A model generated the notes under the pieces. It was not told where the DNA came from and did not search any database. It saw only the letters and a list, made by a program, of their open reading frames with translations. A program made the translations under genes and the position numbers. Source: Owenweeksia sp964619125 (GTDB lineage Bacteria > Bacteroidota > Bacteroidia > Flavobacteriales > Schleiferiaceae). From it: a DNA stretch of 64,000 bases. Positions 1 through 9,206 of the stretch are shown piece by piece (the first letter of the stretch is position 1; the number at the start of each line of letters is the position of its first letter). The stretch covers positions 1 through 64,000 of the forward strand of contig CAZUCA010000010.1 of the NCBI GenBank assembly GCA_964619125.1. Direction: 5' to 3'.

Positions 1-423
1 AGAGCAAAATGCATAAGGCCAGGGTGCCGGCAAAATTCTTTGGCATAGCTGCAAACAAGGTATTAGGGTAAAAAAGGTCTGTTAGCCAGAACAACTCCTG
101 CATAAATCAGCAGGTGTGACGCGTCCGGAGAAAAAAATATACGCCAAAATTCAGTTGCCATAAAATCGGGGCGTTTTGTAAAAATACTATTCCTTTTCAA
201 GTGTTAAAGTGAGTAAAACTTCTACAAGCTGAAGTGATAACAAACTGAATACATGATACTTGAGCATCTAAAACAAGTAATGACCAGCTACTTTTTTGTA
301 GTTTAGCCCAGTGTTGTGATGCCAGCTTTGACCACACGGATTAAATTTTAAGATGGGTTCAGAGGGCTGAATAACCTACTCCGGAGGTCACGACCAAACC
401 TGTAATCGCTTTTTAATCAAGTC
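1..423. other. Intergenic / unassigned left edge
   Basis: No coding region, RNA gene or strong hairpin could be supported in these 423 bases. The sequence is AT-rich in its second half, as expected of a promoter region for the lipoprotein gene that begins at 424, but no clear TAnnTTTG element was found. A gene 3' end may lie further left, outside the window. Confidence 0.4.
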
Positions 424-1314
424 ATGAAAACTGCGAAATTTATTGCACTACTTGGGTTTCTTTTGATTTGCATTGCTTGCGAAAAAGGTAAACCCAGCCC
501 TCCTCCCGGTGATAAACCCATTCACCCAGGGGAATTTTCGGCTGTGAGTATAGATGGCGATATCAAGGTTGTCTTTAAAAAGAAGCAGGCTGGCGATCCC
601 CAGGGAGATCAGAATACGGTCTTAATTCATGCCAATCAGGAACAGCGACCAGAGCTTAGTGTAGACAATCAAAGTGGCATTCTGAAGATAAGGGCGTCGC
701 AGCAGATTGAGCTGGAAGATGGTGTGGTAGTACAGGTAATTTCAGGTCACATAACCGAGCTAAGACTGGAAGCGAACCAGCGAAGCCTGGTGGAAGGCAA
801 TTTTGAGCAGGAGCAAATCCTGATCGTTACCCAGGCTAACAGCCAACTGGAAATTGAAAACTTGAAGGTTGAGCACCTGCGCACCCGTCAGCAGGGCGGT
901 TCATTGCTCGAAATTTCGAGCCGCCTGCCGGGCTATCCTAACCAAACATTTTATGCCAATAATACCGCCCACTTGGTGGATCAGAATACCCTTGTGGTGG
1001 AAAATATGACCGTGATCAAATCTGACAGCATCAGCATTAATGGTGGTGGCTTCAACCTGCACGGCATCAACAACGAGGCCTATGCACTGCTACGCGAGGC
1101 TGAAATCCTTACCCTGGGCACCGCTACTTTTAAAGGCTATGCCACCCCCATTGCAAAGGTGCATGCCAAGATCGCAGGCAATACGGGCGCACAAATCTGG
1201 GCGCTGGACAGCCTCAGCGGCAGCGCCGAGGGAGATTCTTTTATTGCTTTACGTGGCAATCCTGACACCACAGGCTTTCAACTTTACGGTGACGCCCGTT
1301 TGTTTAGGGACTAA
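424..1314 (+). CDS. Secreted lipoprotein with GIN/DUF2807-like adhesin-head fold
   Basis: The protein has 296 residues. It starts with a hydrophobic signal ending in a lipobox (ICIAC, Cys about residue 19), so it should be lipid-anchored in the envelope. The rest is an alternation of short beta strands with phrases such as FSAVSIDGDIKVVF and repeated 'L..E...N..LEI' steps. This resembles the DUF2807 (GIN domain) beta-helix proteins common in Bacteroidota. No catalytic motif is visible. The family has no firm function; a surface or periplasmic structural role is inferred. It stands alone, 71 bases before a metallopeptidase gene on the same strand, which could be cotranscribed. The ATG follows an AT-rich leader without a Shine-Dalgarno sequence. 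Confidence 0.6.
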   Translation: MKTAKFIALLGFLLICIACEKGKPSPPPGDKPIHPGEFSAVSIDGDIKVVFKKKQAGDPQGDQNTVLIHANQEQRPELSVDNQSGILKIRASQQIELEDGVVVQVISGHITELRLEANQRSLVEGNFEQEQILIVTQANSQLEIENLKVEHLRTRQQGGSLLEISSRLPGYPNQTFYANNTAHLVDQNTLVVENMTVIKSDSISINGGGFNLHGINNEAYALLREAEILTLGTATFKGYATPIAKVHAKIAGNTGAQIWALDSLSGSAEGDSFIALRGNPDTTGFQLYGDARLFRD

Positions 1315-1385
1315 TCGTCTCAACACCCGATCCCCCGGCTAAATCTAAAGCCTTCATTTTCATAATTTTGAGCAAAGCACATTTA

Positions 1386-2522
1386 ATGTCACGCCCCTTA
1401 CTTGTATTTTTATTTAGCCTCCTCATGCCTGTAAGCATATGGGGCCAAAAAGTGATTTACAATTTCGACATTCACCAGGATTGGCCCCACTTTGAAGAAC
1501 TGGGCACGCTTTGGCGCAATTTTTTGAGTGCTAAAAGTGACAGCGCCGCCAGTCAATACTGGAACCAGCACGAAGTGCAGCGTTACGGTCAGGAAAACTA
1601 CTTTCTAATTAACAACGAGTACAACCCTCCCCTGCGCCAAATGGCACAGGCCTACCGGGTGCAGATCCTGCAGATAAGCAGGCACGATAGCCTTTACAAA
1701 ATAAGCAGTCAGCTCTACTACCCACATGGCGACACCCTTATGACGTTATGTATTATTGAAGTTTACGCCCGGGAGGATAAAAGCGGCACTTTCAAACTGC
1801 AAAACGCCGGGCCTATTCACCTCCGTGAGAATTGGCAAAGCCGAGAACTGGGGTACCTCCGCTATCACTTTCCCAGCTACCACCAGTTTGACCTGTCTAA
1901 AGCGCAAATGCAAAATCACTTTATCAGCGATACCCTGCCCCGGATTTTCGGGGTCCAGCCCGACACGGTTGACTATTATTTCGCGCCCCGCCAGCAGGAA
2001 ATGAACGCCATGAGGGGCTTTGTCTTCAAGGTAGGGCATAGCGGCACCGAAAAGCCCGGCGGTAAAGCCGTAAGGGCTAACAAGAGTGTGTATACCACCG
2101 GCACCGGCGAGTATTACCCCCATGAATTGATGCACATCTTTGTGGATCCCCTTTTCCCCAACCGCCACAATTGGGCCAGTGAAGGTCTGGCTACCTATCT
2201 CGGCGGTAGCCGAGGCAAAAGCCTGCTTTGGCATATTGAGCGCAGCCATCGCTACCTCGCGGCGCATCCCGAGATAGACCTCAGCAATATGCTTGACCTG
2301 CTTACGATGGATGAATACACCGATTACCGCTATGTACTGGGCGGAACCATTATTTTACTCATCCATGAAAAACAGGGCTGGCAGGGAGTAAAGGAATTTC
2401 TTAATACCGGAAGTACTGCGGCAGACTATTATCGTGGTATTGCAGAACAGCTGGGTTGGAGGAGAAGTCAGATCGATAAGAAACTGAGAAGGGAATTGGC
2501 CCGTTTGGCAGAAAATAATTGA
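1386..2522 (+). CDS. Secreted HExxH metallopeptidase-like protein
   Basis: I chose the ATG at 1386, giving 378 residues, over an in-frame TTG at 1368, because it puts a clean signal peptide (about residues 1-20, ending SIWGQ) at the N terminus. The key motif is HELMH at about residues 246-250, followed by ASEGLATYL with its Glu about 20 residues after the first His. HExxH plus a downstream Glu in an EGxAxYL context is the zinc site of gluzincin (MA clan) peptidases, such as the M1-like 'peptidase MA' fold. The Sec signal places it in the periplasm or outside. No T9SS sorting domain is visible at the C terminus. Substrate unknown. The zinc-site reading is direct, and peptidase activity is inferred. 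Confidence 0.7.
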   Translation: MSRPLLVFLFSLLMPVSIWGQKVIYNFDIHQDWPHFEELGTLWRNFLSAKSDSAASQYWNQHEVQRYGQENYFLINNEYNPPLRQMAQAYRVQILQISRHDSLYKISSQLYYPHGDTLMTLCIIEVYAREDKSGTFKLQNAGPIHLRENWQSRELGYLRYHFPSYHQFDLSKAQMQNHFISDTLPRIFGVQPDTVDYYFAPRQQEMNAMRGFVFKVGHSGTEKPGGKAVRANKSVYTTGTGEYYPHELMHIFVDPLFPNRHNWASEGLATYLGGSRGKSLLWHIERSHRYLAAHPEIDLSNMLDLLTMDEYTDYRYVLGGTIILLIHEKQGWQGVKEFLNTGSTAADYYRGIAEQLGWRRSQIDKKLRRELARLAENN

Positions 2523-2549
2523 AGCCAGCCAGCGGTGGCGCCGGGCACC

Positions 2550-3263
2550 TTATTCCATCAGGTAGCCTACCACCCCCAGGGCAAATCCAATCACTGCCCC
2601 CATTGAAGGTAGCCAGTGCTTGTCGAGGCGGGCCTGCGGAGCGATATCCCTGAAAGTGATAAAAAGAATCCCGCCGCTTCCGAATAGCATAACGAATCCC
2701 AGCCAATAGGTTTTTTCTGCCAAAACCTCGGCACCTACCAATGCACTCAAAGGTCCCACCAGCGCGATGGCAGCAAAGCTCCATAACAATTTGGCCCTGC
2801 TGGCCGGGGTTCTTACTCTGATTTCCCGGAAGGCATTAAAGGCCTCCGGTAAATTCTGAATGGCTATTAGAAAGGCAATCAAGCCGGCACTACCACTTTG
2901 TAAAATCAAAGCCGCTCCAAGGGCCATGGCTTCCGGCACAAAATCGAGCATCATTGCCAATAACTGCGAGGCTGAACCTCCTTTCCGGGAAAGGTAAAAG
3001 TCGATGAGGCCAAAGACAAAGCCCCCTAGCAGCAAAGGGAAAATAGCCCAAAAGCTATCCATAAACACCAAGCCATCAGGTGCCAGCACCAGTGCTACCG
3101 CCGACAGTAGGGCACCACCGCCAAAGGCCATAATGCCGTGCTTCCACTCCTCATTGAGCCAGCCGGGATAAATGGCAGTGAAGGCTCCCAGCAGACCTCC
3201 GGCCGGAATGGCCGCGCCCGCCAGGAGCGATAATATGATCAGATTGCTATAATAATCCTGCAC
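2550..3263 (-). CDS. ZIP-family divalent metal transporter
   Basis: This is a 237-residue integral membrane protein with about seven or eight hydrophobic segments, glycine-rich helices (AGAAIPAGGLLGA, MAFGGGALLSAVA) and a central FVPEAMALGAAL helix. Such helices carry the metal-coordinating residues in ZIP (ZupT-like) transporters. The expected activity is uptake of zinc, iron or manganese across the inner membrane. The start is a GTG; no ATG exists upstream in frame. The gene is convergent with the metallopeptidase gene (27 bases between stops) and divergent from the App1-like gene. Metal specificity cannot be told. It lacks the long His-rich loop seen in many eukaryotic ZIPs. Confidence 0.75.
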   Translation of the reverse strand: MQDYYSNLIILSLLAGAAIPAGGLLGAFTAIYPGWLNEEWKHGIMAFGGGALLSAVALVLAPDGLVFMDSFWAIFPLLLGGFVFGLIDFYLSRKGGSASQLLAMMLDFVPEAMALGAALILQSGSAGLIAFLIAIQNLPEAFNAFREIRVRTPASRAKLLWSFAAIALVGPLSALVGAEVLAEKTYWLGFVMLFGSGGILFITFRDIAPQARLDKHWLPSMGAVIGFALGVVGYLME

Positions 3264-3339
3264 TGTGGTCTAATTTAAAACAAAGTTGCTGTTCTTAATC
3301 CGGATTTAAACCCTACTGTCTTTCTACCGTTGTGCTGGC

Positions 3340-4392
3340 ATGTGCAGCCTTAAAAAGATCATTCACACCACGGAGGAAGGAATTGACCGGATAAAATTCA
3401 AAATCAAGGATCAGCTGGCTTTGTTCGACCCGGTAATCATTTACCCTTATCGCGGTTTCGGCACCCCATCAAAAGTGGTGCTCGAAGGCCGGATACTGGA
3501 AAAGGAGGCGGCTATACACGGGAAAAAAGAGTTGAAGGAGGGCCTATGGTATAACCTGAAACGGGTTTTTAAGCGCTATGAAAGCGATGAAATCCCCGGG
3601 GTGGAAATAGAAGCTGAACTGGCGGGGATTAAGGCCCAAACCGTCTCCGATAACGAAGGTTATTTCTGTGTTGAGTTCAAGGACTTACCGCTGGAACGCC
3701 TCAGTAATGGCTGGCATCAGCTGAGACTTCGCATTATGCACCTGCCTTTTGATGTGGAATTTGAGGAGGAAGCTAATGGCAAGGTTTTAATCTCTGATCA
3801 GCAAACCGACTTTGGAGTTATCTCCGACGTAGACGACACCATCATCAAGTCAAACGCCATGAACCCTTTTGAGAAGCTCAGCATCATGCTCAAAAATAAT
3901 GCTACCACCCGGGTGGCCTTCGAGAATGTGAATGAGCTATATCAGGAGCTGGTAAACAACGGGCGTAACCCCCTACTGTTTGTATCGGGCAGTTCCTACA
4001 ACCTCTATGATATGCTCACCGCCTTTTGTGAGCACAACGATATTCCTAAGGCCCCTCTCCTGCTTCGCAATCTGGGCCTCAATGCCAAACAATGGCTTAA
4101 GCAGGACACCGCTCCTTATAAAAAGGATCATATCGAAAGAATCCTGTCGGTTTATGACCGCCTGAGTTTTATCCTGATTGGCGACAGTGGCCAACAGGAT
4201 CCGGAGATTTACCGCGATATTCACCGGGAAAACCCCGGGCGGGTGAAGGCCATTTACATCCGCCACCTACAAAGTGACAAACGCCTTGGCGAGCTAAAAG
4301 AAATGGCAGAAGAGCTGGATATCCCCTTTCTGCTTATGGAAGATTCGAAGGATGCCTTGCAGCACGCCCGTCAAATGGGGTGGGTGGCATAA
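3340..4392 (+). CDS. App1-like phosphatase-domain protein (DUF2183)
   Basis: This 350-residue protein is without signal peptide and so cytoplasmic. The N-terminal half (about residues 20-150) is a beta-sandwich-like region. The C-terminal half starts with GVISDVDDTIIKS at about residue 160, a DxDxT signature of HAD-type phosphatases. It continues with LFVSGSSYNLYDML and FILIGDSGQQDPEIY, the conserved blocks of the DUF2183 / actin-patch-protein-1 family. Yeast App1 is a magnesium-dependent phosphatidate phosphatase; the bacterial members are uncharacterised, so the lipid substrate is inference. The gene is monocistronic and followed, 180 bases on, by a probable terminator. Confidence 0.8.
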   Translation: MCSLKKIIHTTEEGIDRIKFKIKDQLALFDPVIIYPYRGFGTPSKVVLEGRILEKEAAIHGKKELKEGLWYNLKRVFKRYESDEIPGVEIEAELAGIKAQTVSDNEGYFCVEFKDLPLERLSNGWHQLRLRIMHLPFDVEFEEEANGKVLISDQQTDFGVISDVDDTIIKSNAMNPFEKLSIMLKNNATTRVAFENVNELYQELVNNGRNPLLFVSGSSYNLYDMLTAFCEHNDIPKAPLLLRNLGLNAKQWLKQDTAPYKKDHIERILSVYDRLSFILIGDSGQQDPEIYRDIHRENPGRVKAIYIRHLQSDKRLGELKEMAEELDIPFLLMEDSKDALQHARQMGWVA

Positions 4393-4571
4393 TATCAATC
4401 CGGCAGCTCCAGACAAAACTCCGAGCCTCCGGGGCGGAATTTCAAGTATAAGGGGCCTTGGTGGACCTGCATTATTTTGTGGGAAATGTATCCTGGAGTC
4501 AAAGGAAAAAGGCGCGGGCCAAGCCAGCCAGGACCCAGCGAATGGATTAAGTGCTTTGAGAATGCCTGCTG

Positions 4572-4610
4572 AAGGTCACTTCGCTATGGTGGTGGCCTTT
4601 TTATTTTTTT
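4572..4610 (+). terminator. Probable intrinsic terminator
   Basis: An 8-bp stem (AAGGTCAC with GTGGCCTT, one G-U pair) encloses a 12-base loop and runs straight into a T-rich tract (TTTTTATTTTTTT). It lies about 180 bases downstream of the App1-like gene on the same strand, with no gene between. Confidence 0.5.
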
Positions 4611-4699
4611 GACCATTGCCAACCCATTGCCCGCTTTCGAAAAGCTACTGCCTCAAAATTACGCTTTGTCTGACAAGTCTAACTTAATGACTATGCAAC

Positions 4700-5503
4700 T
4701 CAGCCTGCCTTACTCATTTGCAGGGCATACACCAGCGGCATTTTATCGCCGAGATGTTTGATCCTGAATTTTCCAGGGGCAAACTCCTCGGTAGGATCAA
4801 AGCAATTGTAGGGCGAATAATCGTACTCTTTAATGGTATCCAGATGCAAGCCTTCACTCACTAAACTATTTAGCACCTCAGCGAGGCCATGGTTCCAGCA
4901 TACATATTCCTGGCTGATCTCCGCATCAGGTTGGGCGTAAGTACCACTTTCGGTTTCAGCGATAGGATCACTGTTGAAGTAGCGGTATTTTATTTCCTTA
5001 AAGTCGTCGTCAAACATCCACACCAGGGGATGGAATTCAACGATAATAAACCGTCCTCCCGGTTTCAGGTAGCGTGCTATCAGCTTTGCCCAGCGGTCGA
5101 GATCGGGTAGCCAGCCAAGTACACCATAGCTGGTGTACACGATATCAAACTGCTCAGTGAGATGATCAGGCAGATCATAGATGTTACAATTGACAAAACG
5201 GGTATCAGCACCGTCTTCGCGGGCCAACTCTCTTGCCTTGGCAATGGCTTTATCGGATAAGTCCACGCCGGTTGCCTTGGCTCCTAAGCGGCTCAGGGAA
5301 ATGGTATCCTGCCCGAAGTGGCATTGCAGGTGTAAAATGCTCTTTCCCTTTATGTCGCCCAGCAAATCCAGCTCGATGGCATTTAAGGATGACTTTCCTG
5401 CCATAAATCCCTTCAGATCGTAGAAGTCTGATTGCAGGTGTGCCTCGAGCCGGTTATTCCACGACTGGCGGTTAATATTGATATAGTCCAATTCTTTAGA
5501 CAT
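4700..5503 (-). CDS. Class I SAM-dependent methyltransferase
   Basis: The 267-residue soluble protein has the SAM-binding motif I ILHLQCHFGQDTISLSRLGA at about residues 55-75. It is followed by the acidic motif ATGVDLSDKAI, then FDIVYTSYGVLGWLPDL and a GGRFIIVEFHPL strand. These give a Rossmann-fold methyltransferase of the Methyltransf_11/25 type. The substrate is unknown. The gene is 18 bases downstream of the DinB gene and probably forms a unit with DinB and the PLP enzyme (5.5-7.2 kb). The ATG at 5503 starts directly with MSKELDYININRQSWN, a usual N terminus for this family. Confidence 0.8.
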   Translation of the reverse strand: MSKELDYININRQSWNNRLEAHLQSDFYDLKGFMAGKSSLNAIELDLLGDIKGKSILHLQCHFGQDTISLSRLGAKATGVDLSDKAIAKARELAREDGADTRFVNCNIYDLPDHLTEQFDIVYTSYGVLGWLPDLDRWAKLIARYLKPGGRFIIVEFHPLVWMFDDDFKEIKYRYFNSDPIAETESGTYAQPDAEISQEYVCWNHGLAEVLNSLVSEGLHLDTIKEYDYSPYNCFDPTEEFAPGKFRIKHLGDKMPLVYALQMSKAG

Positions 5504-5521
5504 AGCGCATATGATTGCTAA

Positions 5522-6004
5522 TTATTGATGGGCCTTAAAGGCTGATGTCAAAAGGGCGATCTGCCCCTGGTGATAAATGTCGTGTTGGATAATTCCCTCA
5601 ATCAGGTATTGGTAGTTGTAGCTTCTGCCCGGCACCGGCTGATCGAGAAAATCATCTGGGACCATGCTAAGCAGGTCGAGCAACTGCAGTTGAGTTTCCC
5701 TCCACTCAGCCAGCATCGCTTGCCAGTCAGCCTCCGAATTAAGGCTCACGTTTGACCAGTCCATTTCACTATTCAAATCGATGTCGAATTCGGCCTTACC
5801 TTTAATTTTTACAATGACAAAATACCGCCAGCTCAGCATATGCCGCAGGATAATGGCCGGTGACCTGGCGAAGCCCGCTGGCCTGCTGTTCGCGATCTTA
5901 TAATCAATCGCTTGAAGGGCTTTAAGCAATGGCTGCCCGTACCAGGGATCGCCATCAAAAGCATTTCTTAGGCTATTAGTAAGCTTTTCAATTTCACTGC
6001 TCAT
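5522..6004 (-). CDS. DinB-like four-helix metal-binding protein
   Basis: The 160-residue protein is predicted all-helical. His residues sit in the helix ILRHMLSWRYF and in the C-terminal QHDIYHQGQIALL helix, which is the typical metal triad layout of the DinB / YfiT superfamily. Members of that superfamily act as thiol-dependent transferases or hydrolases, but most are uncharacterised. It has no signal peptide. The stop of the upstream PLP gene and the start of this gene are one base apart, so translational coupling is likely. Confidence 0.75.
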   Translation of the reverse strand: MSSEIEKLTNSLRNAFDGDPWYGQPLLKALQAIDYKIANSRPAGFARSPAIILRHMLSWRYFVIVKIKGKAEFDIDLNSEMDWSNVSLNSEADWQAMLAEWRETQLQLLDLLSMVPDDFLDQPVPGRSYNYQYLIEGIIQHDIYHQGQIALLTSAFKAHQ

Positions 6005-6005
6005 A

Positions 6006-7157
6006 TCAGTTCATTACTTTTGTCATCACCTCCGTTACTGCCTCCATATCCGCAGCGGTGTTGTAAGTATGGGGAGACAGGCGTACTGACTCCCCCCGCA
6101 GCGATACGATTATATTTCTGGCCCGAAGTTGCTCCATCATTTGCTGAGGCGAAGTGCTTTGCGGCAGGCCTAAGCCGAAGATGTGGGCACTGCGATATTC
6201 CTCTTCTTCCAATTCAATACCATTGGACTGGGCAAAGTCAAGCAAGGGCCGGCTCAGATTGCGGCAGTACTGTTCAATATTAGCGATTCCCCAATCCAAC
6301 AGCTGGTCGAGAGCAGCACTGAACATGGGAATTAGGATAAAGCTGCTGTTTTCACCGACATTGTAGCGTCCTGCCGCCTCGGTGTAATTGGTGTCGTACT
6401 GAGTAAGCTGACTGAAGTTACGGGCATTACCCCGGTTCATCCACGACTCTTCCAGGGGCACCCCTTCGTCAAATACCTCGCCATACCAGGCCAGGCCAAA
6501 GGAATAGGGACCCATAAGCCATTTGTAACCGGCACAGACCAGGGCGTCAATTTTTAGGTCGCCAATATCCACTGGCACTGCCCCTACCGCCTGGGTGCCA
6601 TCCACGATAAAGCGGGCTCCCACCTCATGGCAGCGCTCGCCTATAGCTTTCAGGTCAAAGTGGGTACCATCGGCCCAGTGCACCGCTGACATCAATACCA
6701 CCGCAGTATCCTTGTCTATTGACTCCAGGATTTTTTGATTCCACCGGCGTCCTTTAACGCCACTTTCCTGCTCAGGAGCCACCACCTTCATTTCAACATC
6801 ATTGTCCTGGCACCAACGCTGCAAGCTGAAGTAACCACTGGGGAACTCGTCTTTAATGCTAAGGGCATGCTGGCCCGGAGCTGCCTTTAAATTATTGATG
6901 GCGGCTTTAAGTCCATAGGAGGCAGAAGGGATAATAGCTACCCGGTTGGCTTCGCCATTGATGATGCGGCCAAATTTTTGCCGCACTTCATCGGTTTGCC
7001 GGAAAAAGTCATCCGGCTCAAAGAGGTAGGGGTTGCGACGCCGGCGCATGCCTTCCATTCCGCCCGCCTCTGCGGATTTGAGCAAGGGCGACATATAGGC
7101 ACAATTGATATAGTGCACCTCTTGCTGTAGTTGGAAAAGGTGTTTTTGATCCTTCAT
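6006..7157 (-). CDS. Aminotransferase class V-fold PLP-dependent enzyme
   Basis: This 383-residue fold-type I PLP enzyme has an N terminus with HYINCAYMSPL, a common start of class V proteins (substrate-site loop). The cofactor region reads FIVDGTQAVGAVPVDI (Asp and Gln contacting PLP) and VCAGYKWLMGP, where the Lys forms the Schiff base. The family includes cysteine desulfurases, kynureninases and isopenicillin N epimerases; nothing seen settles the reaction. The active-site loop Cys of cysteine desulfurases is not evident, so desulfurase activity is less likely. It heads the three-gene set with DinB and the methyltransferase. Confidence 0.8.
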   Translation of the reverse strand: MKDQKHLFQLQQEVHYINCAYMSPLLKSAEAGGMEGMRRRRNPYLFEPDDFFRQTDEVRQKFGRIINGEANRVAIIPSASYGLKAAINNLKAAPGQHALSIKDEFPSGYFSLQRWCQDNDVEMKVVAPEQESGVKGRRWNQKILESIDKDTAVVLMSAVHWADGTHFDLKAIGERCHEVGARFIVDGTQAVGAVPVDIGDLKIDALVCAGYKWLMGPYSFGLAWYGEVFDEGVPLEESWMNRGNARNFSQLTQYDTNYTEAAGRYNVGENSSFILIPMFSAALDQLLDWGIANIEQYCRNLSRPLLDFAQSNGIELEEEEYRSAHIFGLGLPQSTSPQQMMEQLRARNIIVSLRGESVRLSPHTYNTAADMEAVTEVMTKVMN

Positions 7158-7183
7158 ATGTTGTAGTTAGCTAGGTTTCGGCT

Positions 7184-7510
7184 TTATAACTCAAAGAATT
7201 TCAGGAACGCTCCTACCCCGGTGCACAGCGGATATAAGCCCTTTCGACAAAGTGAGATAGCGGGTTCGCGGTAGTTTTCAAAGCGTTTAACCTCCCTCCC
7301 ATATATATCGCTCCCAGTAGCTGAAAGTGGTTGCGAAAATTCCAGCTGGTTGCTGACAGGATGTGGAAACAGGCTAGCTTCATTGCCGAGAGTTCCTCCA
7401 TCGATATTGTAAGGCGATTCATTTTTAGTAACAAAAAAATCAATCGGATGCCACTGCGAAACGGCAGTAAAACCAGGGCAGCACAGCAGCAACGATAAAA
7501 TACTTTTCAT
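7184..7510 (-). pseudogene. Remnant of a T9SS-exported protein: signal peptide joined to a sorting domain
   Basis: From the ATG at 7510 the frame encodes a signal peptide (MKSILSLLLCCPGFTAVSQ), about 25 residues of linker, and then a region resembling a type A T9SS C-terminal domain. That region has LFPHPVSNQLEF (normally YPNP), DIYGREVKRFENY, and KGLYPLCTG with the end FLKFFEL. No passenger domain lies between, and the last strand (normally GxYxxxxxxG...KxxKL) is garbled. The most likely history is deletion of the passenger plus point damage. A very small secreted protein is the alternative. It sits downstream of a terminator and of another T9SS gene. Confidence 0.5.
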
Positions 7511-7560
7511 AACAGGATTGAGTGGGTTTAAGGTTAAAAAGTTAAGGATTTCTCCAAACA

Positions 7561-7600
7561 AAAAATGGCGACCAAGTCCTGTTAGCAGGTCTTGGCCGCC
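7561..7600 (-). terminator. Intrinsic terminator of the delta-60 / cytolysin-like operon
   Basis: Read on the minus strand, a long hairpin (GGCGGCCAAG with CTTGGTCGCC, plus an inner CCTG/CAGG, loop CTAA) is followed immediately by a T tract (ATTTTTTG). It lies about 50 bases after the stop of the delta-60 protein gene. Confidence 0.7.
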
Positions 7601-7651
7601 AGTGGCAAAAACGCCTTTGCCCTGGGAATTACCGCCTGAGAAACAAGCCTC

Positions 7652-9196
7652 TCAATAATGGCAGATCATCACTTTCACATAATGGGGCGGATGCCTTTGG
7701 TTATCTATTTTAAGAAGGTAGCTACCCGCAGCCAGGGCGGCAGTCTCCATTGTTCCTCCTGACCAGGGATCCCGATGCAGTCGCTTTACCTCCTTACCCT
7801 GCTGGTCGTACAGGGTCAGACTAAGGGGAAATTCACTAAGGCCTATTTCCAAATGGTCATCAGCGGGGTTAGGATACACCTCCAGCGGAGGCATTGATGC
7901 CAGTTCAGCCATACCGATTGTGCCCGGTCCGCCCAAAAACCGGGCGGCGCTAAAATCATAACTTGAAACGCTGCTGCCGGGGTATGAATTATAACTATAG
8001 CCCGCCACTACCAGGCGCCCGTTGGGCTGAAGCACCGCATCGGTGACATAATCGTAGCCCGAACCCATATTTTTGGTAACAAAACCATCATAGCTAAAAC
8101 TGTTATCGAGACTACCATCGGAGTTAAAACGTGCCACCGCCAAATCACGATTCCAGATGCCATCGGCATCACCGGCTACCAGTATTTTGCCGTCGCCAAG
8201 GATATGCACTGATTTGGCGGTAGCGTCTCCGTTGAGAATGGGTGCAGAGGCAATACCATTAACCCCGAAGGTCTGGTCGAGAGTACCATCGGCCAACAAG
8301 CGCACCATGGCAAAATTGTTAAGGCCGTTCTTTTCCACATAGCCCACCCCCAGTATACGCCCGTCAGAGAGGCGGGTAAGCCCGGCTCCACTGGCAGGTT
8401 CGTTCATAATAACCCTCAGTTGACCATTGGAGCCAAAGCTGACGTCAGGCTCCCCAGCGGCAGTGCATTGGAGAAATAAAATGTAGCTGTGGCTGTTGTA
8501 CCACACCTGACCGATGCCAATAATACCTCCATCGGGTTTCATCAGGTAGCGGTTTATCTCAGGCGCCCCATTGGGATAATCAAACAGGGCCAACGCCGAA
8601 TCACCAAAATTGTAATCCGGTGTTCCGTTGGCGTTGAACCGTACCAGGGCTGCCTTGCTCCCCCCGTTGTAAATGTTTCCTCCCACCAAAATTTTACCGC
8701 CGGCTTGCACCGCGATAAAATTGAAGCTGGTTCCATTCATAGGCGTGGGAAAATGAGCAATGCCACTATCGCCAAAACTGAGATCGGGCCGGCCATCCTC
8801 GAGGAAGCGCCTTACCGCCACATTGTCAACGTCATCAATATTGGTAGTACCACAAATCAAAATACGGGCATCGCCATCAAGGGCAACGCCACCTTCAATA
8901 GAGGAGCCCAGTCCCTCGGCCAGTACCAATCCCTGGTCCCCGAATTTCAAATCGGGATTACCACTTTCATCAAGGCGGATCAGCATACCCTGGTATTGGC
9001 CATTCTGGTGACTGTTACCAGCCAGGATCAACTTGCCATCATTCTGACGTACCACATCCCGCACGCGTTCCTGGGCATTTTTATTCAAATAGGAGAACTT
9101 TCCGTCACCGTTAAAGGAAAGATCGAGCTCACCATCCTGTGGCAAAGCGTAAAAGGGCAAAAGCAGCAAAATGGATAAACAGATATAGTTTTTCAT
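7652..9196 (-). CDS. Delta-60 repeat protein with T9SS type A sorting domain
   Basis: I start at the ATG at 9196 (514 residues), 10 bases after the preceding stop, because it gives a standard signal peptide (MKNYICLSILLLLPFYALPQ). A longer frame back to 9286 would run into the previous gene. The body holds about seven or eight tandem units with the pattern 'DGKILVAG......RxxxDGxxDxxFGxxG', the delta-60 repeat, which probably folds as a beta-propeller-like array. The C terminus has LEVYPNPADDHLEIGL, the start of a type A T9SS domain, so the protein should cross the outer membrane by T9SS and be attached or released. Function unknown. It is in an operon with the cytolysin-like lipoprotein upstream. 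Confidence 0.85.
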   Translation of the reverse strand: MKNYICLSILLLLPFYALPQDGELDLSFNGDGKFSYLNKNAQERVRDVVRQNDGKLILAGNSHQNGQYQGMLIRLDESGNPDLKFGDQGLVLAEGLGSSIEGGVALDGDARILICGTTNIDDVDNVAVRRFLEDGRPDLSFGDSGIAHFPTPMNGTSFNFIAVQAGGKILVGGNIYNGGSKAALVRFNANGTPDYNFGDSALALFDYPNGAPEINRYLMKPDGGIIGIGQVWYNSHSYILFLQCTAAGEPDVSFGSNGQLRVIMNEPASGAGLTRLSDGRILGVGYVEKNGLNNFAMVRLLADGTLDQTFGVNGIASAPILNGDATAKSVHILGDGKILVAGDADGIWNRDLAVARFNSDGSLDNSFSYDGFVTKNMGSGYDYVTDAVLQPNGRLVVAGYSYNSYPGSSVSSYDFSAARFLGGPGTIGMAELASMPPLEVYPNPADDHLEIGLSEFPLSLTLYDQQGKEVKRLHRDPWSGGTMETAALAAGSYLLKIDNQRHPPHYVKVMICHY

Positions 9197-9206
9197 GGCG
9201 TTAGGA

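Noticed and set aside
4352..4612. Frame of 86 codons after the App1-like gene
   Set aside because: It overlaps the real gene and runs through the terminator; no recognisable features.
8489..9178. Plus-strand open frame of 229 codons
   Set aside because: It mirrors the repetitive delta-60 gene; such repeats open the reverse frame.
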